DNA of 64,000 bases from Perognathus longimembris pacificus (GCF_023159225.1 NC_063181.1:12111606-12175605); one strand, 5' to 3'; positions 33,641 through 45,159 are shown, numbered from the stretch's first letter. Numbers and translations: made by a program. The notes: generated by a model not told the origin, from the letters alone.

Positions 33641-34825
33641 AAGACTCATTTAAGTCAATCTATAAAACTAGTCCTCATATGTCACATCAGAAATAAAGCA
33701 ACTGTATGAGAGTTACTGTCAATAGACAATATTTAGGAGGGAAGATAGTCTATTATCTGTTTTGCATAGCTTGGGACCACCTTGTTTCTGAAGGAGCCTT
33801 GGAGGAGATCTCTGAGGAAGACAGAGTTGATGATGAGATTGTGGCCTGACAAAATGAGAATGCTTTCTGGACACATAATAGCGCTTGCCCTAGAAAACTT
33901 GTGCAGATTTTCCAACTCAGACTATTTTAAAATTAACCATTCCCTTCGAGTCTTGACTACTCTTCAACTCCCATAGAAGTTTTAAATTAGGAAGACAGTG
34001 CTCATAAAATAACAAAAGCTTAAAAGGAATATTTTTATCTCATTTTTGTAGTTGACATGGGGCAAGACTCTTTGTTCACCTTCTCATTATTACTGCTCTT
34101 AAATTGGGATTCTCACATCACAGGACTTTGTTAAAATTCAGTGGTCAATCAGGTAGCTCATTTGGCAAAGGTTTTTAGGTAGAAAAAGTGGTTTTCCTGC
34201 TTGCTATATTCACATCTATGCTACCAAATGCACACTAATTAAAATCCCTATTTTTAGGAGTCAGATCACAGAAGTATTAGGCTAGTGAGGTTCCGATTAT
34301 TATCTAAAGTTGTGCCATTAAGGAAAAAACAAGTTAGGCAAAAAGTAGAATGCCCTAAAAGTGAATAGAATAGAAGAAAAAAGAGGGAGAGGAAAGTTGA
34401 TGCATGAATGGTGAACAAAAAAGAAAATTATTAGGAGAGAAAAAAAGGTAGAAAGAAGAGTCAGTCTCCAGAATGTCGGCAAAGGTATTCTCATCACTAG
34501 TATGATTTTCTTCTGAATACTCTCTTGAATTAGTCACAATGAAAATGGATTCAATGCAAAGATCATACATTTCTTATACACTAATTGATAACACATTGAC
34601 CTGTTGCCCAGAATAGAAAAAGAAATTGAAGGATCAAATGTTCCCAAGGACAGATAGGCAGGGTCAATCTGTGCTACCATTGAATCTCAAGTAGTCGTGA
34701 AAAGTAGCCCCTGTATACTTAGTGTTAGATCTGACTATGCTATATACCATGAATGTAGTACTGAAGTATGCGTATCTTTCCATATTCATGCTCAGGCATC
34801 AAATTTTATAAATTTAAAAAATGGG
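33641..34825. other. No gene recognised
   Basis: AT-rich unique DNA with short accidental frames. Confidence 0.45.
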
Positions 34826-34828
34826 TGT

Positions 34829-35070
34829 AAGCCAGGCACCAATGGCTCACACCTGTAATGCTAGCTATTGAAAAGGCTGAGATCTGAGGATCACAGTTCA
34901 AAGTCAGCCGAAGTCTGTAAGACTCTTATTCCAAGGTACCACCAAAAAGCTGAACGTGCAACTGTGGCTCAAGTAGTAGAACACTAGCTCTGACTGAGAA
35001 AAGAAGCTCAAGGACAATTCTTGGGCACTGAATTCAAGACCCAGGGAACAGAACAAAACAAAACAAAACA
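34829..35070 (+). mobile_element. B1-like/tRNA-like dimeric SINE
   Basis: GCCAGGCACCAATGGCTCACACC, GGCTGAGATCTGAGGATCAC, right arm AACTGTGGCTCAAGTAGTAG and ACTGAATTCAAGACCCAGG, then an AAAAC-type tail. An IDL-Geo lies 75 bp downstream. Confidence 0.85.
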
Positions 35071-35146
35071 AACAGAACAAAACAAATAAAGTAACTGAAT
35101 GTACTGGGAGATTTATAGACAAGGGAACAAATGAAAACAAACTTGA

Positions 35147-35357
35147 GGGGCTGGGGATATAGCCTAGTGGCAAGAGTGCCTGCCTCGGATACACGAGGCC
35201 CTAGGTTCGATTCCCCAGCACCACATATACAGAAAACGGCCAGAAGCGGCGCTGTGGCTCAAGTGGCAGAGTGCTAGCCTTGAGCGGGAAGAAGCCAGGG
35301 ACAGTGCTCAGGCCCTGAGTTCAAGGCCCAGGACTAGCCAAAAAAAAAAAAGAGTTA
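35147..35357 (+). mobile_element. IDL-Geo-like SINE, full length, 13-bp target duplication
   Basis: AAAACAAACTTGA at 35134-35146 repeats at 35358-35370. Shares CGGCCAGAAGCGGCGCTG and GCGGGAAGAAGCC with the copies at 1-214 and 39432. Confidence 0.93.
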
Positions 35358-35729
35358 AAAACAAACTTGATTCTGTAAATTTCATTGTTCATTATAAAAA
35401 GAGAATCGAAGGGAAACAACTAAACAAGATAACTAAATAAGAAGAGCTCACTTCCACAGCCTTGTTTAAGTCCTATACAATTGAGTAGCAAAGTATTTCT
35501 GGAATTATTCCCAGAGGTTGTTTCCATTCCACAGGAAAGTGTGATCTTCCTCTAGGCTGGTGACTCTGCCGAGGACTCCCGTGGTGCTAGAGAGATCTAC
35601 CACATTCACCAGCGCAACTAGAGAAAAATGCTCATCTTCTTAAAAATATGAAGGAAAGCTTAGATACCAATATCTGAGTTCAGATCCATCTTGTCAAATG
35701 AAATATTCTACAGTGAAGATGGTTGAAAA

Positions 35730-36110
35730 CTGCTGACAGTCTCCTATCAAGAGGTGGGAGCTGTGTTGTTTTCCTCTTGAATCTAGGAGGGTGCAAGTGC
35801 ATGATCAATAGAAAATGGAAGAGATGATGCTGTGCCAATTTCTGGAATCAGGGACTACATGATGAGTAGCTTCTATTTCTGTCTCTTCAAATATTCACTG
35901 TTAGAACCCAGCATTCAACTTTTGGAGAAGCCCATTGCAAGAACCTATATAGAAAGCAAATTAGTCCCCTGCTCAGCAATCCAGCCGAGCCAGCAGCACC
36001 AGCTAGCTCCCAAATTGGCATCCCTGTGAGGCAGTAACCCTAGGAATGGATCCCCTAGCCCTAGTCAAGCTGCACCAAGCAGAGATGCGGTGTGAAAGAC
36101 CCAAACAGGA
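35730..36110 (+). mobile_element. MLT1-like LTR relic
   Basis: GAAAATGGAAGAGATGATGCTGTGCC, CAATCCAGCCGAGCCAGCAGC, CTAGCCCTAGTCAAGC loosely follow an MLT1-type LTR (AGAAGTGATGCTGTGTGAC, CCAGCCCCAGTCAAGCC). Weak and gapped. Confidence 0.35.
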
Positions 36111-36265
36111 GATATGCTGAATCGCTATTTTAGAAAAAACAACAGAGGAAACTACAGCTATCAAAAAAGTTCAAAATTATTGTAGGTAAGCATTGAAAGC
36201 AGTTAGAAAATGCACAAAAATGTAGAATTCATCATGTAAAAAGAATAACTTAAAACTTTTTAATA

Positions 36266-36480
36266 GGGGCTGGGAATATGGCCTAGTGGCAAGAGTGCTT
36301 GCCTCGTATACATGAAGCCCTGGGTTAGATTCTCCAGCACCACATATATAGAAAATGGCCAGAAGTGGCCTGTGGCTCAAGTGGCAGAGTGCTAACCTCG
36401 AGCAAAAAGAAGCCAGGAACAGTGCTTAGGCCCTGAGTTCAAGGCCCAGGACTGGCCAAGAACAACAACAACAAAAAAAC
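36266..36480 (+). mobile_element. IDL-Geo-like SINE, 12-bp target duplication
   Basis: AACTTTTTAATA at 36254-36265 repeats at 36481-36492. One small deletion in the right arm (GAAGTGGCCTGTGG). Confidence 0.92.
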
Positions 36481-37013
36481 AACTTTTTAATAATGAAATA
36501 CATACAAATATATATACACATATATATATATACTTATGTATGTGTATATATTCCCATCCTCCAAAAAGCCAAAACAACATTTTTGTCAGAGGAACATATT
36601 TTAATATTTTAATTGATAAAGTATAATATAAAATGTTGCAAATATATGTATAGAGGACCATATATATTTGTATACAAACGCATACACACATGAATATTTG
36701 CACACATTGTTATCATCGTCCTCTTGAAATTCAGTAAGTGTTTACCAACTAAACTCAGAGAAAATAATTGTGCTTAGGTTCCCCTAAGCCCTTTGGAGAA
36801 AAAAGATTGCAAGAAACCTAAGAGATCAAATTGAAAGTCACTGGCATTCAGACCACAAGAGTTATAAATATCCATAAGAAGACAGTCAAACTTGACTGAC
36901 TTTGGATATTAAAACATGCAAGTCCATTTTTTTTAATTTCTGAAAACTCTATTGCATTTAGCCAGAGAATTTGAGTATGACTTCCCTATGTCTCAGTTTT
37001 AATTATTGGAGGT

Positions 37014-37159
37014 ATTTGCATGAAAACAAGATCTTTATTTTTAAGAGTTCATCTGTTCCTGCTGTTTACTCTTCACTTGAAGTCATAATCCAGTATAAGA
37101 TACAGAGCATCAGGAAGAGATCGGCACTTGAAAGACAAAGATCTTGTTTTCATGCAAAT
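37014..37159. repeat. Inverted-repeat element with perfect 23-bp arms
   Basis: Positions 37014-37036 are the exact reverse complement of 37137-37159; the 100 bp between them also show partial internal complementarity (TTCCTG at 37056-37061 faces CAGGAA at 37111-37116 within a longer imperfect match). Each arm ends in an octamer motif, ATTTGCAT on the left and ATGCAAAT on the right; a third ATGCAAAT lies at 37202-37209. No target duplication or known family seen. Confidence 0.9.
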
Positions 37160-37535
37160 GATTCAAATCATGTTTTTTAAGTCAAGTGTAAGATTGATGT
37201 TATGCAAATAGTTGTCTGCAATGTAATTTTTTTGACTAGTCCAGGATTTCTGTCAAAGTGTTTGGTACACAAAGAAAGCATTCTGAAGAAATGATAAACA
37301 TTTGTCTAGCAAATGTCAAGGTATTTTATCAAGTAAATTCGATGTAATAGGAATATAGCCAGTAGGTCCTGTGCTACCTTCCAAAAGGTTCACACCATGT
37401 TTAAACAACACTTGTGAAAGCTAAATAATTTCATTGTAAATTTGGGGGGGAAAAGCCTAAACTAGGCACAAGATTTTGTCCTGGAAGTAAAATAAAATGT
37501 CTTTACTTCATGATTCTTTTCCAAATGTGCGTTCT
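37160..37535. other. Unique DNA, no gene recognised
   Basis: Follows the inverted-repeat element; contains one more octamer word. Confidence 0.4.
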
Positions 37536-37539
37536 TTCT

Positions 37540-37727
37540 TTTTTCCAGTCCTGGGTCTTGAACTCAGTGCCTGAGCACTGTCCCTGGCTTCCTTTTGCTC
37601 AAGGTTAGCACTCTACCATTTGAGCCTCAGTGCTACTTCCAGCCTTTTCTGTTTATGTGGTGCTAATGAAGCCCAGGGTTTCACACAGGCTAAGCAAGCA
37701 TTCCACCACTAAGCCACATGCCCAGCT
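37540..37727 (-). mobile_element. Diverged IDL-Geo-like SINE
   Basis: CCAGTCCTGGGTCTTGAACTCAG, CTGTCCCTGGCTTCC, TTTGAGCCTCAGTGC, TATGTGGTGCTAATGAAG and CACTAAGCCACATGCCCAGC. The left arm is partly rearranged. A rough repeat of TGTGC.TTCT lies on both sides. Confidence 0.75.
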
Positions 37728-37735
37728 GTGCATTC

Positions 37736-38635
37736 TCTTTTTTTCATAAGTATTATTCTTCCAGATTCATTGACAGAACAAAATAGTTCTCAGTATTATC
37801 TTCAAATTTTTGTGTAAGAAATTTATGATGTAAGGACATTGGGAGTAGGGAAAGAGAGCAGATTAGAAGCATCCTGCATTCAACTCTGTGAATGAAAACT
37901 AAGATAACAAAGGAGATAATTTATTCTGAGGATTTATAAGAGAGGAAGAATATTGGAAATCAGAAAGAGGTGAGAGGTCAGCCAAAGGCATGGAGAAACA
38001 GGAAGGCAAGAGAGAAGAAAAGAAAAGAAAAAAGTCTCCAACCCCAACTCCAGCTCCCACAGTAGATAAGAAATCCAAGATAAAAAACAAGGTAGACCAG
38101 ATGGCCCTGGTGATAAATGGGTAACAATGGACACAGGAGGAAATTCATGTTGTGGGGATTTGGTATGACCATGACTGCTCCTGAATGTCAGGCTAATTTT
38201 CAGAAGAAAAAAATTGCCCCCCCCCAACTTGTCTCAAAGAACTGTAGCAAGATGTCAACTTGAGAGAGGACTAAACTATTCCGGGGACTTAAAAACAAGA
38301 AACAATCATCATTTGAAGACTTCCATCCTTCAAGTGCTGCATTCCAGCTCTGTGTTTGGTTTCAGGTTGTGTCTGAACCAAATAACCATGCCCACTGTGC
38401 AGCCAGTCACTGTGCAGACGCCAGAGCATACAGGATGCCCTGACTCATCTGGATTCTGCAGAAGCGTTCTGCGTGCTAGCTGCCAGTAGTGCCAAAACCA
38501 CCCATGTATGGGAACCTCAGGCCTGAGCCACCACCCACCTTTCAACAATAGTCCTGACTGTTATGGCAAAAAACACAGTGTACCAGCTTGGATTCAAAAA
38601 TAAATTGAACAAGACCCAACTATTTGTTGCCTATA
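37736..38635. other. Unassigned DNA
   Basis: A GC-richer part at 38330-38540 has overlapping short frames on both strands; I recognise no product. Confidence 0.4.
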
Positions 38636-38639
38636 AGAG

Positions 38640-38858
38640 TGCACTTCACTTGGTGCTGATGGCTTGTACCTACAATCCTAGCTACTCAGGAAGCTGAGAT
38701 CTGAGGATCAAGGGTCAAAGCCAGCTTGGGTAGGAAAGTCTGTGAGACTCTTGTCTCCAGTTAACCACCAGAAAGCCAGAAACAGAGTTGTGGCTCAAAG
38801 TGGTAGAGCGCTAGCCTTAAACAAAACAAAAGCTCAGGAATAGCACACAGGCCCATCA
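38640..38858 (+). mobile_element. B1-like/tRNA-like dimeric SINE
   Basis: GGTGCTGATGGCTTGTACC, CTACTCAGGAAGCTGAGATC, CCAGTTAACCACCAGAAAGCC, GAGTTGTGGCTCAAAGTGG, GCGCTAGCCTTAAAC. Confidence 0.82.
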
Positions 38859-38859
38859 A

Positions 38860-39080
38860 CTGAGGGCTCCCCTCGCCCAAATGCCCTTAAGCCCTTCACT
38901 AGCGAAGATAAACACAGACATACAGAGGCATAAAGTAAAAGGATTGAAAAAGACAACGTAATGGTTTCCGTTTCCATCCATTTTCCTACAGGTGGCATAA
39001 TTTCATTCTTCTTTATGGCTGAATACCAGATTTGGGGGGGCAGGGAGTAGATAGATAGGTAGATAGATAGATAGATAGAC
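38860..39080. mobile_element. L1-like scrap and (GATA)n
   Basis: CATTTTCCTACAGGTGGCATAATTTC..TTCTTTATGGCTGAATACC (38975-39030) is an L1 ORF2 end in reverse orientation; GATA units follow at 39049-39078. Confidence 0.5.
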
Positions 39081-39431
39081 TCATCCATTCATCAAGGATA
39101 GATGCCTAGTCTGACTCTATAGTTTGGCTATTGTCAATAGTGTTATAATAAATATTGGTGTGTAGAAATAATTTAAAGAAATGTGCATATACTGAAGAAT
39201 TGCTGAGACTTCAAGTTATAATTCCCAATATTTTAATAAATTATTAAATCATAAAATGTTAGTAACTTCCTTCACATACGCAGCCTCCCTTGGTTCTTCT
39301 AAAATCTTGTGGGGGGAAAACATCTAAGTTGCAATACATTTTTTTTATAAAAACTATCTGCCACAAATTAGTCATAGCAGTTTTCAAATTCATTTTAGCT
39401 ATGTTCACACTTTCCCATGTGACTGTTTCTT

Positions 39432-39632
39432 TTTTTTTTGGCCAGTCCTGGGCCTTGGACTCAGGGCCTGAGCACTGTCCCTGGCTTCTTCCCGCTCAAG
39501 GCTAGCACTCTGCCACTTGAGCCACAGCGCCGCTTCTGGCCGTTTTCTGTATATGTGGTGCTGGGGAATCGAACCCAGGGCCTCGTGTATCCGAGGCAGG
39601 CACTCTTGCCACTAGGCCATATCCCCAGCCCT
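39432..39632 (-). mobile_element. IDL-Geo-like SINE, full length, 16-bp target duplication
   Basis: CATGTGACTGTTTCTT at 39416-39431 repeats perfectly at 39633-39648. Nearly identical to the copy at the left edge of the window. Confidence 0.95.
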
Positions 39633-39649
39633 CATGTGACTGTTTCTTA

Positions 39650-40185
39650 TTCAAAATGCTTTATTGATCGAATGGGTTTTACCATGAAAACTTCCCTAGT
39701 TACTCAAATTTTCTCCATAACTCTTTGATTACTGAATCTGGTCTCTGTCTAAGTAATATCACTTAGCCAGTTAATGACATAGCTAAGCCCCACGTAAAAG
39801 AAATTCAACTGCTGACTCCATATCCAGGCCAAGACTGATTTTAAAGAAAACACTTGGTTTTAACAATGCATCCCATTCCTTCTGCCAACTCTGATGACAG
39901 AAGCTGTTGTGTATTTCCCCAAAGCTGCCCTGCTGCACTCCCTACCGTGCTGATTGTTCCAAATTAGAGATGTGCTACTTCCCCCGCGGGCATCCTGTTG
40001 GAACATATAGATTTTCTATTGAGCTGCTAGGGGTTTGCTTCAGTTTTGCACAGTAGCCAATTTCAGCAGATTGGAACAATATATGCAATCCTGCCGCATC
40101 GTCAGCACTGGCATTGTCTTACCAGGGCAAATCCAACTGAAGAAGAAGCAATAACCCCACTCCCAAAGAGAAAGCATGACCTGTA
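39650..40185. other. Unique DNA, no gene recognised
   Basis: Includes a short CpG-containing spot (CCCCCGCGGGC at 39981-39991). Confidence 0.4.
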
Positions 40186-40189
40186 GAAA

Positions 40190-40395
40190 GTACAGGCTGG
40201 GGAGCCAGGTACACCTGGCTGGCTGTGATGTCTCATCCTGTATATACTCATATATATTCTCATCTAAACACCGTGAACATGACATCTGTCCAGACAGCAA
40301 GAAATGGAGATAATGCATGAAAAATACCCATCATATACTTACTGGGTGCATACTAGTACATAGTTACTATTGTTATTATGATGCCTGTTGTTGTA
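40190..40395 (+). mobile_element. MIR SINE relic
   Basis: AGTACAGGCTGGGGAGCCAGG..GAAATGGAGATAATGCATG..ACTTACTGGGTGCATACTAGTACATAGTTACTATTGTTATTATG follow the MIR consensus. Confidence 0.55.
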
Positions 40396-41005
40396 AAAAT
40401 GAGTGCGTATTGGTTTAAAATCCATAAGCATTCCCACATCGTTAGCACTAATACTCAAACGCATATCCTACCGAGGCCTTCAGTAATGATCCTCATATGA
40501 CTATGCTTCCTACGTGATGAAAAACAAGATCAACCATGACCATCAACATGAGTTTTAGGAAGTTTCATACATTTCGGGGTGTTTTTTTTCCCTTCTATAC
40601 AGTGTCACTTCTATGCTTTTCAGGAAATATCAATATTCAAAACCCTTTTGCCTAAAGCACAGTTTTTAAATTTGCTTTTGGATGATCCAACACAATTTAA
40701 AATGTGCTTTAATCATTTCTCATTCAAAAACAGCCATTCCCCTCTGATCTTCTTGCTAAGTATTTCATAAAGAACCTGAGAAATTTATGACTAAGAAAAT
40801 CTAAGAGAGTACCTAAATAAGAAACAAAATGTAAATGTCTATATTGAATATACTGGGTATTCCCATCAGAGTCCTAAGGCAAAGATTGAATTTTTATGAA
40901 AGGAGAATTAAATCAAAACATATCTGAAAGCAGATGGCATAGTAAAAAGAACCAGGCTTATAATAGGAAAACCTGCATGGTTTTATTCATTCATTCATTT
41001 AAAAA
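40396..41005. other. AT-rich unique DNA
   Basis: Nothing recognised. Confidence 0.45.
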
Positions 41006-41007
41006 AT

Positions 41008-41322
41008 ACTTTGGGTCTGGCTCACTTCACTTGGTATGATTTTTTTTTTCTAAATCTTTCCATTTTCTTACAAATGGAGCCATGTCATTCTTTCTGATAG
41101 AAACATAGCATTCCATTGGGTATGTGTACCATTCATCTACTGAGGGGCATCTAGGTTGCTTCCATATTTTAGTTATAGTAAATAATGCTGCAATGAACAC
41201 AGTTGTGCTGGTAGCATTAATATGGCCTTGTTTGTGATCCTTTGGGTAGATGCCCAGAAGTGGGGTTGCTGGGTCACAGAGGAGCTCTATGTTTAGCCTT
41301 TTGAGGAACCTCCACATGTCTG
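41008..41322 (-). mobile_element. L1, inverted 5' segment of one insertion
   Basis: Minus-strand ORF2 C-terminal sequence (GGTCTGGCTCACTTCACTTGG, CTTACAAATGGAGCC, GAACCTCCACATGTCTGAA on the plus strand). It joins head-on at about 41322 to a plus-strand L1 tail of the same family. Confidence 0.88.
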
Positions 41323-41585
41323 AATTAGAGATGGGAAGGGGAACATTAAAATACTGAGATAAAAGGTAAAAGGTGAACCAATGCAAAAGCAATACTTGCA
41401 AGACAATAAGTTGTAAACTAACTCTACAACCTGGGGGGGGGGAAGAATTGGGGAGGAGGGAAGGTGGAGGAAAAATGAGGGAGGGGCTAACAAGTTGGAC
41501 AAGAAATGCACTCACTAGCTAACATATGTAACTGTAAACCCTCTGTACTTCACCTTGACAATAAATTTTTTTTAAATAAATAAAT
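41323..41585 (+). mobile_element. L1, 3' UTR segment of the same insertion
   Basis: GAGATGGGAAGGGGAACATTAAAATAC, G-rich block, GAAATGCACTCACTAGC, TTCACCTTGACAATAAATTTT and an A/T-rich tail. With 41008-41322 it forms one 5'-inverted L1. Confidence 0.88.
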
Positions 41586-41589
41586 ATTT

Positions 41590-41800
41590 ATAGTGGTTGC
41601 CAGTGGCTTGTGTCTGTAATCCTCACTACTGGTGAGGCTGAGATCAGGGAAATTATGGCTCATGGCCAGCTCATTCAGGAAAAAAAAAAAAAAACTTTAA
41701 ATCTTACTAGACATTATCTCCAAAATAACCACCAGCAAGTGGGCTTAAGGTAGAGCTGAAGTGCTAGAGTATCAGCAGAGCCAGCACAAGGCCCTGAATT

Positions 41801-41804
<4 letters not shown>
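41590..41804 (+). mobile_element. B1-like SINE, diverged dimer
   Basis: GTGGTTGCCAGTGGCTTGTGTCTGTAATCC, GAGGCTGAGATCAGGG, an internal A-run, CCAAAATAACCACCAGC, GGCCCTGAATTCAAAC; tail replaced by (CA)n. A short ID-like box-B piece (GGCCCTAGGTTCAATCCTCAG) follows the CA array at 41875. Confidence 0.65.

Positions 41805-41863
<59 letters not shown>
41803..41863 (+). repeat. (CA)n microsatellite
   Basis: About 30 uninterrupted CA units in the tail of a SINE. Confidence 0.98.
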
Positions 41864-41866
<3 letters not shown>

Positions 41867-41919
41867 ACAGAGCAAGGCCCTAGGTTCAATCCTCAGCACT
41901 TCCAAAAACCAAATAAACT

Positions 41920-42745
41920 TTAACACACTTTCCTTTTCCATAAGGCAAATCCTTCATTCTTCTGCCTTCAAAAGAAGGATAGGTAGTCACGTGCCCCTCT
42001 CGCACAGGCGCAATGGGCTCCAAATCAATGGTTCCATTCATTGCTCCACTTCTGCTAGCGTTCTTGCCTCACCATGGTTAAACACTAGCATTTAAATGCT
42101 TGCCGCACGTTACCTTAAATCTCTTCCACTGATGAGAGCCATAAAGTTAAAGATCCAAACAAAATCTTACCTGATTGAGACAGAATCGAGGGCAATTAGA
42201 TATCAACCCTGGAAAGGTCAGCTCATGAAAAATAGAATGATCAGAGCTGCGATTAGAGCATAAAAGCCTTTCTAAATTCCATGACAAAGTAGGGCCACGA
42301 AACTGTCCACAGAAGATGAACCAAAGAACAAGGAGCTTTTCATACTTTGCTACCCACAAAACTTCTTCCCCAACTGTGCTATGCGAAGAGTGCTCATGAG
42401 AGTATTGAGTAAGTCATACTCAAATCTGTGACCCCCATGATAATTACACAGTCATGAGCTCAGTGATGCCCCGGGTATAAGCTATTTGCTCTCTCTGAAA
42501 AAATAAGATCCTTGGTATCAACTGGCAGTGAGGAAATTAGGAATTGAGAGCTGGGCCAGATCCTTTGTTCAACAGAGACTTATTTAGCCAGTGGTAGTGT
42601 AGGCCTCCGTATTTATTTTAATAGCCAACAATCACAACTTATTTGGTATTTATCAATGATGTTTATATTGATAAATGGCAAAAATCATAATCTGGTAGTT
42701 GCTTGTAAAAGGCATTTCCCTTTTTACAGTTTGGTTTTTTTGTTT
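41920..42745. other. Unique DNA, no gene recognised
   Basis: No family-like frames. Confidence 0.45.
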
Positions 42746-42749
42746 ATTT

Positions 42750-43048
42750 GTTTGTTTGTGCTGGTACTGGGGCTTGAACTCGGGACCAGAGCTCTCTCCC
42801 TCAACTTTTTTACTCAAGTCTGTACTTTACCACTTGAGCCACACCTTCACTTCTGGCTTTTGTATGGTTAACTGGAGGTAGTTTCACAGACTTTTCTGCC
42901 TGAGCTGGCTTTGAACTAAGATTCTGAGATCTTAGCCTCCTGAATAGCTAGAAAACTTTTTATGCCCAGGCTGTTTCCAAACCTCAATCTTCATATCTCA
43001 GCCTCCTAGGTTGCTAAGATTACAGGTGTGAGCCACCTATCCTCAGCT
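42750..43048 (-). mobile_element. B1-like dimeric SINE with an extra B1-like segment
   Basis: Right arm GGGGCTTGAACTCGGGACC, CACTTGAGCCACACC, then left arm GGTTAACTGGAGG, CTTAGCCTCCTGAATAGCTAG, and a second B1-like segment (CCAGGCTGTTTCC, CTCAGCCTCCTAGG, GATTACAGGTGTGAGCCACC). Either two insertions or a trimer. Confidence 0.75.
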
Positions 43049-43063
43049 AAAAAGGCAGTTTCT

Positions 43064-43122
43064 CCTAGCAAGCAGGAGGTCATGTGTTCAAACTACAGTA
43101 CTACCTTTCCCCCCTTCTAAAA
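43064..43122 (+). mobile_element. ID-like fragment
   Basis: CTAGCAAGCAGGAGGTCATGTGTTCAAACTACAGTACTACC follows a tRNA-like unit from the anticodon region to box B. Confidence 0.5.
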
Positions 43123-44610
43123 TATGTTGTAATACAAGTAAAAGGCAAGAGCTAAGAAATATAGAATTAGCCATAAAAACGTTTTTGGTTGAATCTATTC
43201 TCATTCCTCCTGTACCTATAATTTATATTATCTTTTCGTGTCTCTGAATTCTTTTCAGGAGCAACTTGAAAACCTTAGATATTCAACTTTATGAAGAAAT
43301 CAAATCAGTCAGACGAGACTTCCTGCCTTCTTTTTTCTTTTATGGTCCAATTCATTTTTAGTCCTTATTTCCCCAGGATAATGAAAATAAGAGTCTTTTC
43401 CTTTCATCCCCAGCTAGAATCTCAGCACAGCTGCTGCCAATATTTCTACAATAAGGTTTCTTAACAAAGATGAATTAACTCCAACACTGTTCTCCTTGAT
43501 TTCTTCGCTCTCATTATCTGCTTCCTTGCTAAGCCTAGGCTCTTTGTGACCATTGATCTGAAAGAGAGTGTCTGATTCGCTAAGTGCTTCCAAGTGTACA
43601 CAGTGAGAATTGGACACCAAGCTGCAGGAGTTACCAGCAGCAAGATGAAAACCCCCTCTCTACTTCATCCAGTCTGCTCAGCACAAAGTCCCTAAAAGTC
43701 TGCCTTAAGTTTTCACACATTCCTGTGAATCACTACTGTCAGGCACGGTCCAATAACCTTTCTGTTATTAGGCAAGAGAGAAAGGAGATAAAATTGTAAT
43801 AAAAAAAATGTCAATAGGTAAAGGGAAAATATGGGATGTTTTTTTCTGTACCAATATTCTGTGGTCAGGCAACCATACAAAGGATTCACTTTCCACTCAG
43901 TGTTATAAGTTTAAGTCAAATTAAGTGCAATAGTATATCTCACTTAACTCAATATCCTCAAATATCATTTCAATGTGTAATCAGTCAAAAAAATCACTGT
44001 GAGGTATTTTATATCCTTTTTCTATGCTAAACTCTTTAATTCTCTTGTGCATTTTTCATTTAAAGTGCATCTCAATTTCATTATTATAAAACTTTTATAA
44101 TAATGCATGTTACTAAGTGCTGTATTCCTCTGTATTGAGCATAAATGAGCAATATCTTTCCATAAAATCCAAAGCAATGGCAACATTATACATCTGGTCT
44201 GCACTTTTTCCTTTTAGGAATATTTTACATGTGTTATTGTCAGAAATACCCATATCCTCCATTCTACTCTTTTTCAGAAGTGTTAGATCTATGTGTGAAG
44301 GTTCTGGGCAAAAGCAAAACCCTCTGAGAAATCATGTGCCTATAAGTCATGCACATTTTTGTTTTCCATTGGCTTGTGGACCAAAAAGCTCAAACTTAAT
44401 ATAAAATACTCTATATACCAAGGATATAAAGAGGACCCACCCAGCAGATGCAATGCTAAAGCCACTTAAAGACAGGCTTTCTTTTCATAAAGGATTATAA
44501 CAGATGAACATTAAATCAATGTGTACAAAAAATATTAGTGACAGCAAGCAACAAGTAATAATGTCATTTAAAACTTTGTGATAATAGAATATGATCTGAG
44601 AGAGAACTGA
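43123..44610. other. AT-rich unique DNA, no gene recognised
   Basis: Short frames at 43414-44404 on both strands; none has a recognisable motif. Confidence 0.45.
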
Positions 44611-44614
44611 GCTT

Positions 44615-44858
44615 TTTGTGTGTTTGTCTGCTGGTCCTAAAACTTGAACTTAAGGCCTAGGCACTGTCCTTGAGCCTTATTTCTTAAGGCTATTACTCTA
44701 CCATTTGAGCCACAGTTACACCTAAAGCTTTTTTGCTGGTTAATTGGACATAAAAGTCTCACAACTTTCCTGCTCAGGCTGGCTTTGAATCATAATCCTC
44801 AGATCTCAGCCCCTGAATAGCTAGGATTACAGGCATAAGCCACCAGTGACTTGCCAAA
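44615..44858 (-). mobile_element. B1-like/tRNA-like dimeric SINE
   Basis: AACTTGAACTTAAGGCCTAGG, ATTTGAGCCACAG, TGGTTAATTGGACATAAAAGTC, CTCAGATCTCAGCCC, GCTAGGATTACAGGC. Confidence 0.82.
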
Positions 44859-44944
44859 AATTAAACATTTTAAAGATAAGAAATGAGCACAAGTTTAGGA
44901 ATGGATTTGAATAAATGCTCAAAACAAAAATGTATTCTTCAAGA

Positions 44945-45035
44945 AGTAATTTATACTCAGGAGGCGAAGGCAGAAAGGTTAGTGAGTTAAGCTTAGAAAA
45001 GGAAAGAGACTATGTCACAAAAACAAGAAACAAGT
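44945..45035 (+). mobile_element. B1-like fragment
   Basis: ATACTCAGGAGGCGAAGGCAG, GAGACTATGTCACAAAAACAAG. Confidence 0.4.
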
Positions 45036-45159
45036 CCATTGCTTATAAGCTCTGCAGTTAATGATATTCTGTACTAAGGGCCTAAGTGGAAAGGTTACTA
45101 AGGGAAAGGTAGGCAAGCCAAGAGGAAAATGTACCAGAGGCCAATAAATAATATAAAAA

